A stretch of DNA of 64,000 bases from Methanobrevibacter smithii ATCC 35061 (GTDB taxonomy: Archaea; Methanobacteriota; Methanobacteria; Methanobacteriales; Methanobacteriaceae): NCBI RefSeq assembly GCF_000016525.1, contig NC_009515.1, positions 1,452,501 to 1,516,500 on the forward strand, in the 5' to 3' direction. Shown here in pieces: positions 55,371 through 63,556 of the stretch; position 1 is the stretch's first letter, and every line of letters begins with the position of its first letter. The notes beneath the pieces are model-generated. The model saw nothing but the letters and a program-made list of their open reading frames with translations, searched no databases and had not been told where the DNA came from. Both the position numbers and the translations under genes were made by a program.

Positions 55371-56309
55371 ATGTCTGAAACTTTAATTGAACTGCGGAAT
55401 GTTGTTAAAAAATATGATGATGTTGCAGTTGTAAATAATCTGTCTTTGGAAATTAAAAAAGGTGAGATATTTGGATTTTTAGGTCCGAACGGTGCTGGAA
55501 AAAGTACTTCTATTAATATGATGGTCGGATTATTAAAACCGACAAGTGGAAATATATTATTCAATGGAAAGGACTCCTCATATCTTGATGAAAAGGAAAT
55601 AGGAATTTGTCCCCAGGATGTTGTGCTGTGGAACAATCTCACCTGTTTTGAAAACTTGTATATGATAGGAAAAATGTATGATATTCCAAAAAAGCTTTTA
55701 AAAGAAAGGATATTAAAAATTCTTGAAAAATTACACTTGACTGATAAAAAGGATGAGCTGATATCCTCTTTATCCGGAGGGATGAAACGCAGGATGAATA
55801 TAGCTATGGCTACCATTCACAATCCCTCTATCGTTGTTTTAGATGAGCCTTCAGAAGGTTTGGATCCGCAGTCTAGAAGACTGCTGTGGGATTATATCCT
55901 TCATCAGAAGGAACTGGGTCATACTGTTATTTTAACCACGCATCTGATGGATGAGGCAGATATGTTAAGTGACAGGGTAGCTATTATTGATCATGGCAAG
56001 TTATTAAAATTAGACACTCCAAAGAAATTAAAGCAGATAATCGGTAACGGAGATACTGTTCAGCTTGAGCTGGATAATCATAAAGACAATGAGGGGATTA
56101 TCAGTGAACTTAAAACCATTGGTGATTTAAACAATATCTTTGAATCTGATGAAAAAATAATTCTTGTTTTGCTGGATGCAGTTAAAAAACTGCCTGATAT
56201 AATTCATCTTGTTGAAAGCAAAGGTTCCAAAATAGCTGATATCAGCATACGTCAGAATACTTTGGAAGACGTGTTTATTGAGCTGACAGGAAGACAATTA
56301 AGAGAGTGA
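55371..56309 (+). CDS. ABC transporter ATP-binding protein (DrrA-like)
   Basis: A 312-residue ATPase of the ABC-2 export group. Walker A is FLGPNGAGKSTSINMMVGL, the signature is LISSLSGGMKRRMNIAMATI, Walker B is PSIVVLDEPSEGLDPQSR, and the switch histidine is in TVILTTHLMDEADML. The C-terminal extension (SIRQNTLEDVFIELTGR) is the usual DrrA-type end. It forms a pair with the permease 6 bp downstream. The substrate could be a drug, lipid or surface polymer; unknown. Confidence 0.93.
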   Translation: MSETLIELRNVVKKYDDVAVVNNLSLEIKKGEIFGFLGPNGAGKSTSINMMVGLLKPTSGNILFNGKDSSYLDEKEIGICPQDVVLWNNLTCFENLYMIGKMYDIPKKLLKERILKILEKLHLTDKKDELISSLSGGMKRRMNIAMATIHNPSIVVLDEPSEGLDPQSRRLLWDYILHQKELGHTVILTTHLMDEADMLSDRVAIIDHGKLLKLDTPKKLKQIIGNGDTVQLELDNHKDNEGIISELKTIGDLNNIFESDEKIILVLLDAVKKLPDIIHLVESKGSKIADISIRQNTLEDVFIELTGRQLRE

Positions 56310-56315
56310 GTTAAA

Positions 56316-57470
56316 ATGAAAATATTTGATATTGTCCAGTTAAATTTTAAACAGTTAATCAGAGATAAGAAAAACCTCTTCTTCCTGTTGCTGTTTCCTG
56401 CAGTATTCATGCTAATATTCGGTATTGGTTTCGGAGATAATGTGGAAAGTGATATAGATATAGCTATTGTAAATCATGATGATGGGGATGTGTCCAATCA
56501 GCTAGTTAGCATAATTGAAGACTTTAATTCCAGTGAGGATGAAAAATTATTTACAGTTCATAAGATTGATGATGAAACTAAAGCCCAGGAAATGCTGAAA
56601 AACGGCTCTGTTTCTACAGTTCTGATTATTCCTCAGGATTTTACCAGTGATATGGGTAAAAATCAGTCCAGTTTAGGTGAAGTTACAGTTAAAGGAAATG
56701 CAATTGATACAGATTATGGTATTGCAAGCAGTGTTATTGCAGGAATTCTTTCTGAATTTTCTAAAGAAATCATAAAGGAAGTTTCAGGACAGACAATTCC
56801 GGAAATAGACTTGAAATATGATGATCTGGATATTTCTTCATCATCTCTGTTTGATATATATGCTCCGGGGCTGATTGTATTTGCTATTCTTATGACTATA
56901 ACTGTAGTTGCTTCCAATGTAGCCAGTGAAGAAGAAAGCGGAATGATTAAACGTTTAAAACTTTCTAAAATGAAAACAATTGATTATGTAGTTGGAAATT
57001 TAATTTCCTGGTCTTTTGTCGGTGTCATTCAGGTAATCATAATGCTTTTAGTAGCTGTTTTAGTTGGATTTAAATGGGAAGGAGGAATTTACACATTGGT
57101 TCTGGCATGTATTGTAGGTATTGTAACCACATTTTCTTCAGTGGCTGTTGCTTTGATAATTGTGGCTTTTTCAAAAAATGCAAAACAGGCTTCAAGTATT
57201 TCTCCAATTGTTGCTGTTCCATTAAGTTTTATAGCAGGAGCATTTATCCCATTACCTGACTGTGTTATAGCTACTATAAATAATCAGCAAATACAAATTT
57301 ATGAGATTTTACCTTGGAATCAAGCAATTACTGCCATTCGTCAGGTTTTAACTTATGGTCAGGGTCTGGATGCAATATTCATGAACCTAATAATTATATT
57401 AATAATGGGAATTATATTATTAGCTATAAGTGTTCTATTGTTCAATAGAAAAATTTCACGTGAAAGCTAA
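56316..57470 (+). CDS. ABC-2 type transporter permease
   Basis: A 384-residue membrane protein. It has the ABC-2 layout of one N-terminal membrane helix (LFFLLLFPAVFMLIFGIGF), a large extracytoplasmic domain of about 150 residues (DIAIVNHDDGDVSNQLVSII), then five helices in the C-terminal half (LFDIYAPGLIVFAILMTITV through LIIILIMGIILLAISVLLF). It works with the preceding ATPase. A small Ig-like surface protein follows at 18 bp and may belong to the operon. Confidence 0.9.
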   Translation: MKIFDIVQLNFKQLIRDKKNLFFLLLFPAVFMLIFGIGFGDNVESDIDIAIVNHDDGDVSNQLVSIIEDFNSSEDEKLFTVHKIDDETKAQEMLKNGSVSTVLIIPQDFTSDMGKNQSSLGEVTVKGNAIDTDYGIASSVIAGILSEFSKEIIKEVSGQTIPEIDLKYDDLDISSSSLFDIYAPGLIVFAILMTITVVASNVASEEESGMIKRLKLSKMKTIDYVVGNLISWSFVGVIQVIIMLLVAVLVGFKWEGGIYTLVLACIVGIVTTFSSVAVALIIVAFSKNAKQASSISPIVAVPLSFIAGAFIPLPDCVIATINNQQIQIYEILPWNQAITAIRQVLTYGQGLDAIFMNLIIILIMGIILLAISVLLFNRKISRES

Positions 57471-57488
57471 TTTAAGGTTTGGTTTGTT

Positions 57489-57875
57489 ATGAATAAAGAG
57501 AATATATCTTATGTTTGTATTATTATATGTGCATTAGTTGCTTTAGCTATTGTTTCAATTTATGCGCTGGAATATTCTCAGGAAAAAACTAATCTGAAAA
57601 TTATAAGTGATTCTAATTTACATAATGGTGATTCATTCACTTTAAGGTTAAGTGATGCTTATAACAGACCAATTGACAACAAATCTGTTGAAATTACTGT
57701 AACTGATGCATTAGGCGAAAAAAACTCTTTCAATGTTACAACTGATAGCTGCGGAGAAAATACCTTTGGAATGCGTGTTACTCCAGGAGTCTATTCATTT
57801 GATTGTGTTTTTTCGGGTGACGGTAATTATAAGGGATCTAGTACTTCACAAAATATTTCAGTTTGTGATTACTAG
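57489..57875 (+). CDS. Small membrane-anchored Ig-like protein
   Basis: A 128-residue protein with an N-terminal hydrophobic helix (YVCIIICALVALAIVSIYAL) and an extracellular beta-sandwich of the bacterial Ig-like/carboxypeptidase-regulatory type (SFTLRLSDAYNRPIDNKSVEI, then GVYSFDCVFSGDGNYKGSST; the latter resembles one repeat of the adhesin-like proteins common in Methanobrevibacter). It could be a minimal surface protein or an accessory of the ABC exporter encoded just upstream. Function unknown. Confidence 0.7.
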   Translation: MNKENISYVCIIICALVALAIVSIYALEYSQEKTNLKIISDSNLHNGDSFTLRLSDAYNRPIDNKSVEITVTDALGEKNSFNVTTDSCGENTFGMRVTPGVYSFDCVFSGDGNYKGSSTSQNISVCDY

Positions 57876-57934
57876 CTATTTTCTTTTTTAAATGAAATTT
57901 TATTTTTTCTTATTTTGGAAGGCAAATAAAACAT

Positions 57935-58040
57935 TTATATATAATGAAAGAGTAATATTTTATTATCATTATTCTTTAAGACTCTTTATTGCTCTCAAGA
58001 TTTAAATTGTTATTTATCTTCTTGTCACAACAGTTTAAAT
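57935..58040 (+). promoter_or_regulatory. TATA promoter and structured leader of rps8e
   Basis: A clear TATA box (TTTATATATAAT, about 57934-57945) lies 150 bp before the rps8e ATG, implying a leader of about 125 bases. Within it ATTTAAATTGTT (58000-58011) can pair with AACAGTTTAAAT (58029-58040) over 12 positions with one G-U pair. AAAGAGT/ACTCTTT may form a second stem at the 5' side. An autoregulatory or RNA-gene role is possible but not shown. Confidence 0.4.
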
Positions 58041-58093
58041 GAAAGAGGCTTAATGACGCGATTATTATTTAATTATATTTATTAGGTGAAATA

Positions 58094-58471
58094 ATGGCAA
58101 TTTCTCAAGGAAAATCAACTAGATTACCATCCGGTGCAAGGAATGTTGCAAACCGTGGAAAAAGGAAAGCTGAATTAGGTAGAGACCCAGCTGAAACTAG
58201 AGTAGATGAAAAAAGATTGAAAAAAATCAGAACCCGTGGCGGAAACGAAAAACTCAGATTAGCTACTGCTAATAAAATGAATTTAACTGATCCTGCTACT
58301 GGTAAATCCCAAGTTGTAGATGTTTTAGGTGTAATTGAAAACTCTGCAAACCCAAACTACGTAAGAAGGAACATCATTACCAAAGGTGCTATTGTAGAAA
58401 CTCCTGAAGGTAATGCAAAAGTAACCTCCAGACCTGGTCAGGATGGAGTACTTAACGGAATTTTAATTTAA
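58094..58471 (+). CDS. rps8e: 30S ribosomal protein S8e (eS8)
   Basis: Archaeal/eukaryal-specific small-subunit protein. The 125 residues start MAISQGKSTRLPSGARNVAN and include RKAELGRDPAETRVDEKRLK, KIRTRGGNEKLRLATANKMN and NPNYVRRNIITKGAIVETPE, matching archaeal eS8. AGGTGAAAT precedes the ATG. It is transcribed alone from its own promoter, with an AT-rich tail afterwards. Confidence 0.97.
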   Translation: MAISQGKSTRLPSGARNVANRGKRKAELGRDPAETRVDEKRLKKIRTRGGNEKLRLATANKMNLTDPATGKSQVVDVLGVIENSANPNYVRRNIITKGAIVETPEGNAKVTSRPGQDGVLNGILI

Positions 58472-58576
58472 ATAATTTATTTTATTTAAATTTACTTTTT
58501 TTATTAAAATTAGAAAATTAGCTTTTTATATATTGACTTTTTTAAGTTATACTTTATTTTTTAAAAAAAGGAGTTA

Positions 58577-58594
58577 AAGGAATTTTTATTCCTT
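58577..58594 (-). terminator. Hairpin terminator of the metal-permease operon
   Basis: AAGGAAT / ATTCCTT (7-bp stem) overlaps the stop codon of the minus-strand gene and is followed on that strand by AACTCCTTTTTTT. Confidence 0.55.
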
Positions 58595-59077
58595 ATTTTT
58601 TCTTTTCATTAAAAGCACTCCAATTGGTGCACCAATAAGAATACCTATTATTAATCCAATGAATAACGGCACAGCAAATGAACTTTGAGACTCTTCATTT
58701 TGTGTTGGTGCATTCATTATTTTATTTAATCCGTCTTCTATTGTATCATTGTTAACGTCGTCAACTACAATAACCCTATCAGATACTTCTGAATGTTTCT
58801 TTAAAAATTCATTTCCGCTGTCCTGATAAGCTATCATTAGTATGCGTTTGTTTGTGTTGTTTACACTGTGTTCTAAAATATGTTCCACATCAGCCTGTGA
58901 AGTAAATTTATAAACACTGATATTCATTCCGTTTGAATCAGCTATGTCTTTAGCTAACTGTCCGTTTGTTTCATCTGCGATAACCATTGTATCAGCAGTT
59001 ACATCAACTCCATGTCCGTATACAGCAGACATGATTAAAGGTATTAATAAAATTATAATTAAATATTTTTTATTCAT
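58586..59077 (-). CDS. Small exported membrane protein partnered with CbiM/NikM
   Basis: A 163-residue protein from ATG 59077 (MNKKYLIIILLIPLIMSAVYG); GAGTGAT provides the ribosome-binding site and overlaps the stop of the permease gene. After the signal peptide the mature chain begins HGVDVTADTMVIADE, followed by a soluble external domain (about residues 25-130) and a C-terminal membrane helix (FAVPLFIGLIIGILIGAPIG) with a basic end. Exposed N-terminal HG sequences occur in accessory NikL/NikK-type components of nickel and cobalt ECF transporters. Position after the M component suggests an equivalent role; exact family not assigned. Confidence 0.65.
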   Translation of the reverse strand: MNKKYLIIILLIPLIMSAVYGHGVDVTADTMVIADETNGQLAKDIADSNGMNISVYKFTSQADVEHILEHSVNNTNKRILMIAYQDSGNEFLKKHSEVSDRVIVVDDVNNDTIEDGLNKIMNAPTQNEESQSSFAVPLFIGLIIGILIGAPIGVLLMKRKNKE

Positions 59078-59081
59078 AGTA

Positions 59082-59702
59082 TCACTCATTAATCTCCATT
59101 ATTTCAGGTTTCATAGTTTTAATTGCACTTATAATAACCACATTTGCAGCTCCTTCAATTATTGATATAAATAAATAAAATGGGAGCAATGTTGCAAGTA
59201 ATGCGTTTAAACTCATAGTTCCAGATATTAATAATATAATTATTTGTCCAAGTGTTGCGAATATAATTCCAATTACTGTTCCTCCAAATATTGCAAACTT
59301 TTCATTTAAGTCTTTGAATAAAGTGTAGAAGAAGTATGCTGTTATGGATATTATAAATCCTATTACTATAAAATTAGCTCCAAGAGAAGTTAGTCCACCC
59401 ATATTCAATGCTAATGCCTGTATAATTAAACTTATAAATGCAACTATACTTGAAGAATATGGCCCTAATATAATTGCAATTAATGGAATTAAAAAGAAAT
59501 GAATCGGAACACCTAGGGGTGAAGGAATAGACAGTGATGTAATGATTACTGTAAATACACTAAAAATAGCCATTGAAACAATTTTCTTGTCTTTTTGACT
59601 GTCTTTTTGAAGTTTATAGAAACATATTGCCATAATTAATATTGTTAAAATCCAGTAGATAAGTGCCTGGTCTATAGTTATTATTCCATCGGGTATATGC
59701 AT
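59082..59702 (-). CDS. CbiM/NikM-type Ni/Co ECF transporter substrate-binding membrane protein
   Basis: A 206-residue membrane protein. The N-terminus MHIPDG is the hallmark of the CbiM/NikM family, where His2 and the amino terminus coordinate Ni(II) or Co(II). The conserved stretch SIPSPLGVPIHFFLIPLIAI and six to seven hydrophobic segments agree. It needs an ATPase and a Q component, which are not in the window. The metal cannot be told from sequence alone; Ni (for F430 and hydrogenases) or Co (cobamides) are both in demand in this organism. AGTGAT precedes the ATG. It is divergent from the FmdE-like surface gene. Confidence 0.88.
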   Translation of the reverse strand: MHIPDGIITIDQALIYWILTILIMAICFYKLQKDSQKDKKIVSMAIFSVFTVIITSLSIPSPLGVPIHFFLIPLIAIILGPYSSSIVAFISLIIQALALNMGGLTSLGANFIVIGFIISITAYFFYTLFKDLNEKFAIFGGTVIGIIFATLGQIIILLISGTMSLNALLATLLPFYLFISIIEGAANVVIISAIKTMKPEIMEINE

Positions 59703-59762
59703 TATATCACTTTTTCATTTATATTCTTATATATTTAAATATAATATGTATTTAAGTCTTTT

Positions 59763-59863
59763 TATTACTTTTTTTATATTTTTCATTGAAAAGTATTACT
59801 TTTTAAACATTTTTACTAATTGTATGTCGTTAATTGGTACTTTGTCAATATAATAAGTATTAC
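59763..59863. promoter_or_regulatory. Cluster of TATTAC/GTATTAC motifs between nikM-like and FmdE-like genes
   Basis: TATTAC at 59763-59768 and GTATTAC at 59793-59799 and 59857-59863, all within 100 bp upstream of the permease gene. The first two bracket an AT-rich box. The same motif occurs at the promoter of the divergent gene (60058-60085), so one regulator may bind all of them. Confidence 0.4.
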
Positions 59864-59909
59864 TTTTGATTAAATGATATATTAATTAAATTGCCATAGG
59901 TTTAACGAA

Positions 59910-60016
59910 TATTATAAACATTGTTCTGTTTGTAGGTCTTTGAGACTGATTTGGTGATACAGGATAACTTGGTATTGGTATTGGTGCTTTCTATGAAGGG
60001 TGTTTCATTTTTTTTT
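59910..60016 (+). other. Possible small RNA gene in the intergenic region
   Basis: A TATA-like TATTATAAA at about 59910-59918, a less AT-rich stretch from about 59940, the CTTGG...TGGT...TTCT element at 59966-59996, and a hairpin ATGAA/TTCAT (59993-60008) followed by eight T. Together these resemble a transcription unit of about 75 bases with its own terminator. I find no tRNA, C/D-box or riboswitch fold. Confidence 0.3.
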
Positions 60017-60057
60017 AAAAAAAAAGTAATAATATTTTTGCTTTTTTTCCATAATTT

Positions 60058-60085
60058 GTAATAATCATATTTATATGGGTATTAC
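60058..60085 (+). promoter_or_regulatory. NikR-like operator enclosing the TATA box of the FmdE-like gene
   Basis: GTAATA (60058-60063), 16 bases, TATTAC (60080-60085): a perfect inverted repeat with the spacing of the E. coli NikR operator (GTATGA-N16-TCATAC). The TATA box TTTATAT (60070-60076) lies inside the spacer, so a bound protein would block initiation. The same arrangement recurs at 63910-63937. Confidence 0.6.
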
Positions 60086-60100
60086 TTTTTATATTAGAAT

Positions 60101-60123
60101 CGTATTCATCTTTCGTGAATACG
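60101..60123 (+). promoter_or_regulatory. 5' hairpin of the FmdE-like mRNA
   Basis: CGTATTCA (60101-60108) pairs with TGAATACG (60116-60123) at the predicted transcript start, followed by a ribosome-binding site AGGAGGT (60141-60147). In the copy at 63954-63974 the stem is GTATTCA/TGGATAC, where one pair becomes G-U, so the fold is conserved. Confidence 0.5.
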
Positions 60124-60155
60124 AGTTTAATTAATTAAAAAGGAGGTTTGATTTA

Positions 60156-62999
60156 ATGGTTGTTAAAAATAACGGGAAGCGATTCGTGTTTATATTATTG
60201 GTCGTGACATTAATTGCTTTAATGATGGGTAATGTTTGTGCAGAAGATGTTAATGGTACAAATGTTGATACAATAACACCAACTAAATCAATTAATGTAG
60301 ATGTTAATTACGAATACGCAAACGATAATAATAATGTAATTCCTGATTTTTATATTTATTCAGGTGAAGATAAAATAGAATATAACAAGGAGTTGGTTAG
60401 CTCAAACAGATTTGTTCTTACATTTAAGGATAATTCTTCTAATGGGTATAATATAACTGCTTTGACTGCAGGGTATATCTCTCAAAGTCAGATTATCAGT
60501 GATTCCATTACTTTTAATTTAAAAGCTAGTGATGCATATAAACTTGGTCGTGATGTAACTGCTGATGCAGACAGATTATTGGACTTTAAAACTGCTGATG
60601 ATATTCTTGTTGTAACAACAGCAGGAGTTACCAAGTTAAATGGTAAATCAACTGAAGATGCACTTGAAGCTATTTTAAACTACGGAACTAAAATTAAATA
60701 TTCAAATGTTTTAATGTTACGTGACACTGCTGTTAATCCAATTGATTTTGCTTTTATTGTTAAAAAAGGAAATGAATTAAAAGCAGTAATTTATGAAAAC
60801 GGTTCAAGATCTTATTCTTACTTAGGTACAATTTCTGAAAACATGACTAGAGAACAATGGAACAACTATATCAGGTCTATTCATGGCCAAAATGCTTGGT
60901 CTTTTGCAAGTTTAGCTAATGGATGGGTTGCAGGTGTTTCTAGAGAAGTACTTCAGGAAGCAGCATTCCACGGGCATATTTGTGAAGGTACACTTGGTGG
61001 TTATAGTATTGTTAAAGCTTTAATAAAATATTACCCTCCAGTTCAAGAAACTTTAACTGGCGGAGGATCTCCAGCTGATGTTACTTCCTACAAAGTATTA
61101 GGAGTTCCTGGAGGCTCTGATGATGATGCAGTACTCTTTTTCTTAGATGCTACAATTGGTAAAACTTCATATGTTGGAATTGACACCACTGCAACTGGTG
61201 CTACTGAAAATATGTTAGGTTTTATTAGATGGGATGCAAAATCATTATCTGGTGATTTAATTATAATGAGTTTTGATTCCAAGAAGATAAAAGCTGATTT
61301 TAAAGCTGAAACTGGTATTAATGCTGATGCTGGAAGCTTAGAAGAATTAAAATATTGTACCTGGTGGATTAATAAAATTAATAAAAATCCTGAAGAATTA
61401 GCAACATTTTTATATGAATTTACTAATTTAACTGAAGAACAATACTATTATTTGATGGGAACTGCAAAAAGTGTTGTTCATGGTAATGTATCAATTGCAC
61501 CTGTTGAATCTCACGGTTTAGATTTAAAATATATTTTATCATTAAATTTACCAAAAGCAACAAGAACTGTTCCTTCTGGTGAATCTGGTTCATTATCCGA
61601 TGAAGAAATGAAAAATATTGGTTTTGAAGCATATAATAAAGCTAGCGCTATTTTTAAAGATGAATTAAATATTAATTTAGGTAAAGATAATGTGGATTTA
61701 GGTATATTTACTTCTGCAGGTTATGTTTATTTAAATGGTAAAGAAACTGTTGCAGTACGTGACGGACTTTATGAAATTGCTGGTGCAACTTTATACAGTA
61801 AAAACTTGTTACAATATCACCAGGCATTATGGAAACCGTTATGGTTTACATTTATATTGCGTAATCCTAATTCTGATGTTTTATACTCAGTTTATTTAAG
61901 GTATAATCCTGATGGAACATGGTTTGTCGGTGAATTAAATGGAAGTAATGTTGTTGATATTGGAATTGAAACTTTAAACAGTTCTGCAAAAGTAAAAGCA
62001 ATTCAAAAAACTTTTATGCCTGACCAAAATTGGAATAGTATTCAATCTATTGCAAATGCATGGAAATCAAATCCTAATTTTGATCAAATAATGGCTTTTT
62101 TATACCATAATCATGTTTGTCCTGGTGTACAACCTGGATTTTTCATAACTGATTATATTCAACAGAATCATCCGTTAGGTGAAAATGAATCATATAATTA
62201 CATTGCATCTAGTACTTATTGTAAAGATGACAGTTTGACTTATCTGTTAGGTGTATCTCCAGGTATGGGAACTTATTTTGTTCAGAAATTACCTGATTCT
62301 GATGTAACTTCTACATATGTAGATGGGGCTACTGATGAAGGTGCTTTAGTTATTTGGGATAATAACTTAAATATTGGTCGTGTTGTTATTGTTTCATTTA
62401 AATGGCCTACAATAGATACTAGTATGTATGCTACTTCTGAAGCAAAACGTGCTGCTCAAATTCAAGCATTCATTGATTTATATAAGGGAATCAATAATCC
62501 AAATGTTTTAGAAAATTTTGTTGTTAAAACCAGTGAGGAAAAATGGATTACTGCTGAGCAATTTAATTTATTAAAGTCAGGATCTGGTGAATTAAACACT
62601 ATGGATTATATTAAGAGTCTTGACGGTTCAGTAACTAAAGAAGATTTGTTAAAACAATTAGAAAAGAATAACAATTCAAACACTAATACTAATACTAACA
62701 CTAATACTAACTCTAATTCCAACTCTAATGTTAATGAAAACTCTCATTCATCAGCAAGCAGTGCAGGTGTTTCTAATAATCGTAACATGCCACAAAGCAG
62801 CAATTCTAATGTTGGTGATTCAAATAATGCATTAGATTCAAGCAGTGCTGATTTAGGTTCTGATGATGGTAAATCTTACGAAGTTTCTAAAAAATCTCCA
62901 GCTAAATCCATTAATCCAGATTATATGCCATATGTAGTAATTGTCATATTAATTGTCGGAATATTAGTTGGTGTAGGTTATATGAAACATAGAAAATAG
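60156..62999 (+). CDS. Surface-anchored protein with two FmdE-like metal-binding modules
   Basis: A 947-residue exported protein. Residues 1-30 are a signal peptide (cleavage after VCA-30). Two similar modules follow: the first centres on AAFHGHICEGTLGGYSIVKA (His272, His274, Cys276), the second on FLYHNHVCPGVQPGFFITDY (His651, His653, Cys655). The H-x-H-x-C-x-G pattern is the metal site of FmdE, the domain named from formylmethanofuran dehydrogenase operons. Each module is preceded by an extra roughly 130-residue domain. An Asn/Thr/Ser-rich stalk and a C-terminal helix (YVVIVILIVGILVGVGYM) anchor it outside. The promoter holds a NikR-like site. Enzymatic function is unknown; metal capture is my inference. 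Confidence 0.8.
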   Translation: MVVKNNGKRFVFILLVVTLIALMMGNVCAEDVNGTNVDTITPTKSINVDVNYEYANDNNNVIPDFYIYSGEDKIEYNKELVSSNRFVLTFKDNSSNGYNITALTAGYISQSQIISDSITFNLKASDAYKLGRDVTADADRLLDFKTADDILVVTTAGVTKLNGKSTEDALEAILNYGTKIKYSNVLMLRDTAVNPIDFAFIVKKGNELKAVIYENGSRSYSYLGTISENMTREQWNNYIRSIHGQNAWSFASLANGWVAGVSREVLQEAAFHGHICEGTLGGYSIVKALIKYYPPVQETLTGGGSPADVTSYKVLGVPGGSDDDAVLFFLDATIGKTSYVGIDTTATGATENMLGFIRWDAKSLSGDLIIMSFDSKKIKADFKAETGINADAGSLEELKYCTWWINKINKNPEELATFLYEFTNLTEEQYYYLMGTAKSVVHGNVSIAPVESHGLDLKYILSLNLPKATRTVPSGESGSLSDEEMKNIGFEAYNKASAIFKDELNINLGKDNVDLGIFTSAGYVYLNGKETVAVRDGLYEIAGATLYSKNLLQYHQALWKPLWFTFILRNPNSDVLYSVYLRYNPDGTWFVGELNGSNVVDIGIETLNSSAKVKAIQKTFMPDQNWNSIQSIANAWKSNPNFDQIMAFLYHNHVCPGVQPGFFITDYIQQNHPLGENESYNYIASSTYCKDDSLTYLLGVSPGMGTYFVQKLPDSDVTSTYVDGATDEGALVIWDNNLNIGRVVIVSFKWPTIDTSMYATSEAKRAAQIQAFIDLYKGINNPNVLENFVVKTSEEKWITAEQFNLLKSGSGELNTMDYIKSLDGSVTKEDLLKQLEKNNNSNTNTNTNTNTNSNSNSNVNENSHSSASSAGVSNNRNMPQSSNSNVGDSNNALDSSSADLGSDDGKSYEVSKKSPAKSINPDYMPYVVIVILIVGILVGVGYMKHRK
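62680..62732 (+). repeat. ACTAAT-type microsatellite coding the Asn-Thr/Asn-Ser stalk
   Basis: Six-base units (ACTAAT, ACTAAC and variants) encode alternating Asn-Thr then Asn-Ser residues between the second FmdE module and the membrane anchor. Such repeats can change length by slippage without shifting the frame, altering stalk length. Confidence 0.75.
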
Positions 63000-63070
63000 G
63001 AATTTTTGTATTTATGGATTGCATATTAATTTTTTAGTATGCAATTCTTTTAATATTTTTTTTGATTTAA

Positions 63071-63556
63071 ATGAATTTTAAAAATATATTATTGTTAATC
63101 TCAATAATTTCTCTAATATTTGTTTGTGTAGGTGGAGTAGCTGCACATCCTGGACATGGACATGAGTATATTGAAGAGGTTTCTTCATCTTCAGATTCTC
63201 CCCAGTCAGCTCCTTCACATTCAGGTTCATATCAACAGTCACATTCTTCAGGTGGTTCTTCTGCTTCTCACACTTACCAATCTAAAAGTTCTCAGGGAGT
63301 AGCTGAAAAAACACATAGTTCTACTGGCGGGAAATCTGCAGGATCTGGTGTTGATTCACAGAATGATGTGTCTGATTCTGGAGATATGAATGTTGATGAG
63401 GTTAATAATTCAAATACAACAGATAACAGTACTGCAGAGGAGGTAGTTGAAGAAACTAATCCTTTATTCAGCACATCTAATATTTTTATTTACATAGTGG
63501 TTTTTTTAGCAGGTTTGTTCGGTTCAATAATTTTAATGAAGATATTTTCTAAATGA
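63071..63556 (+). CDS. Small surface protein with N-terminal HPGHGH
   Basis: A 161-residue protein with signal peptide (ILLLISIISLIFVCVGGVAA) and, after predicted cleavage, the mature start HPGHGHEY. Then comes a Ser/Gly/His-rich disordered stretch (PSHSGSYQQSHSSGGSS), an acidic segment (DSGDMNVDEVNNSNTTDN), and a C-terminal membrane helix (IFIYIVVFLAGLFGSIILMKI). The exposed histidines could bind Ni, Co, Cu or Zn. It lies 71 bp after the FmdE-like gene and before another copy of the same promoter, so it belongs to the locus. No ribosome-binding site is obvious; a leaderless or read-through start is possible. Confidence 0.7.
   Translation: MNFKNILLLISIISLIFVCVGGVAAHPGHGHEYIEEVSSSSDSPQSAPSHSGSYQQSHSSGGSSASHTYQSKSSQGVAEKTHSSTGGKSAGSGVDSQNDVSDSGDMNVDEVNNSNTTDNSTAEEVVEETNPLFSTSNIFIYIVVFLAGLFGSIILMKIFSK

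Noticed and set aside
59941-60016. C/D-box RNA in the metal locus spacer
   Set aside because: A CTGA followed by GGTGATA imitates D'/C' boxes, but no outer C and D boxes or closing stem are found.
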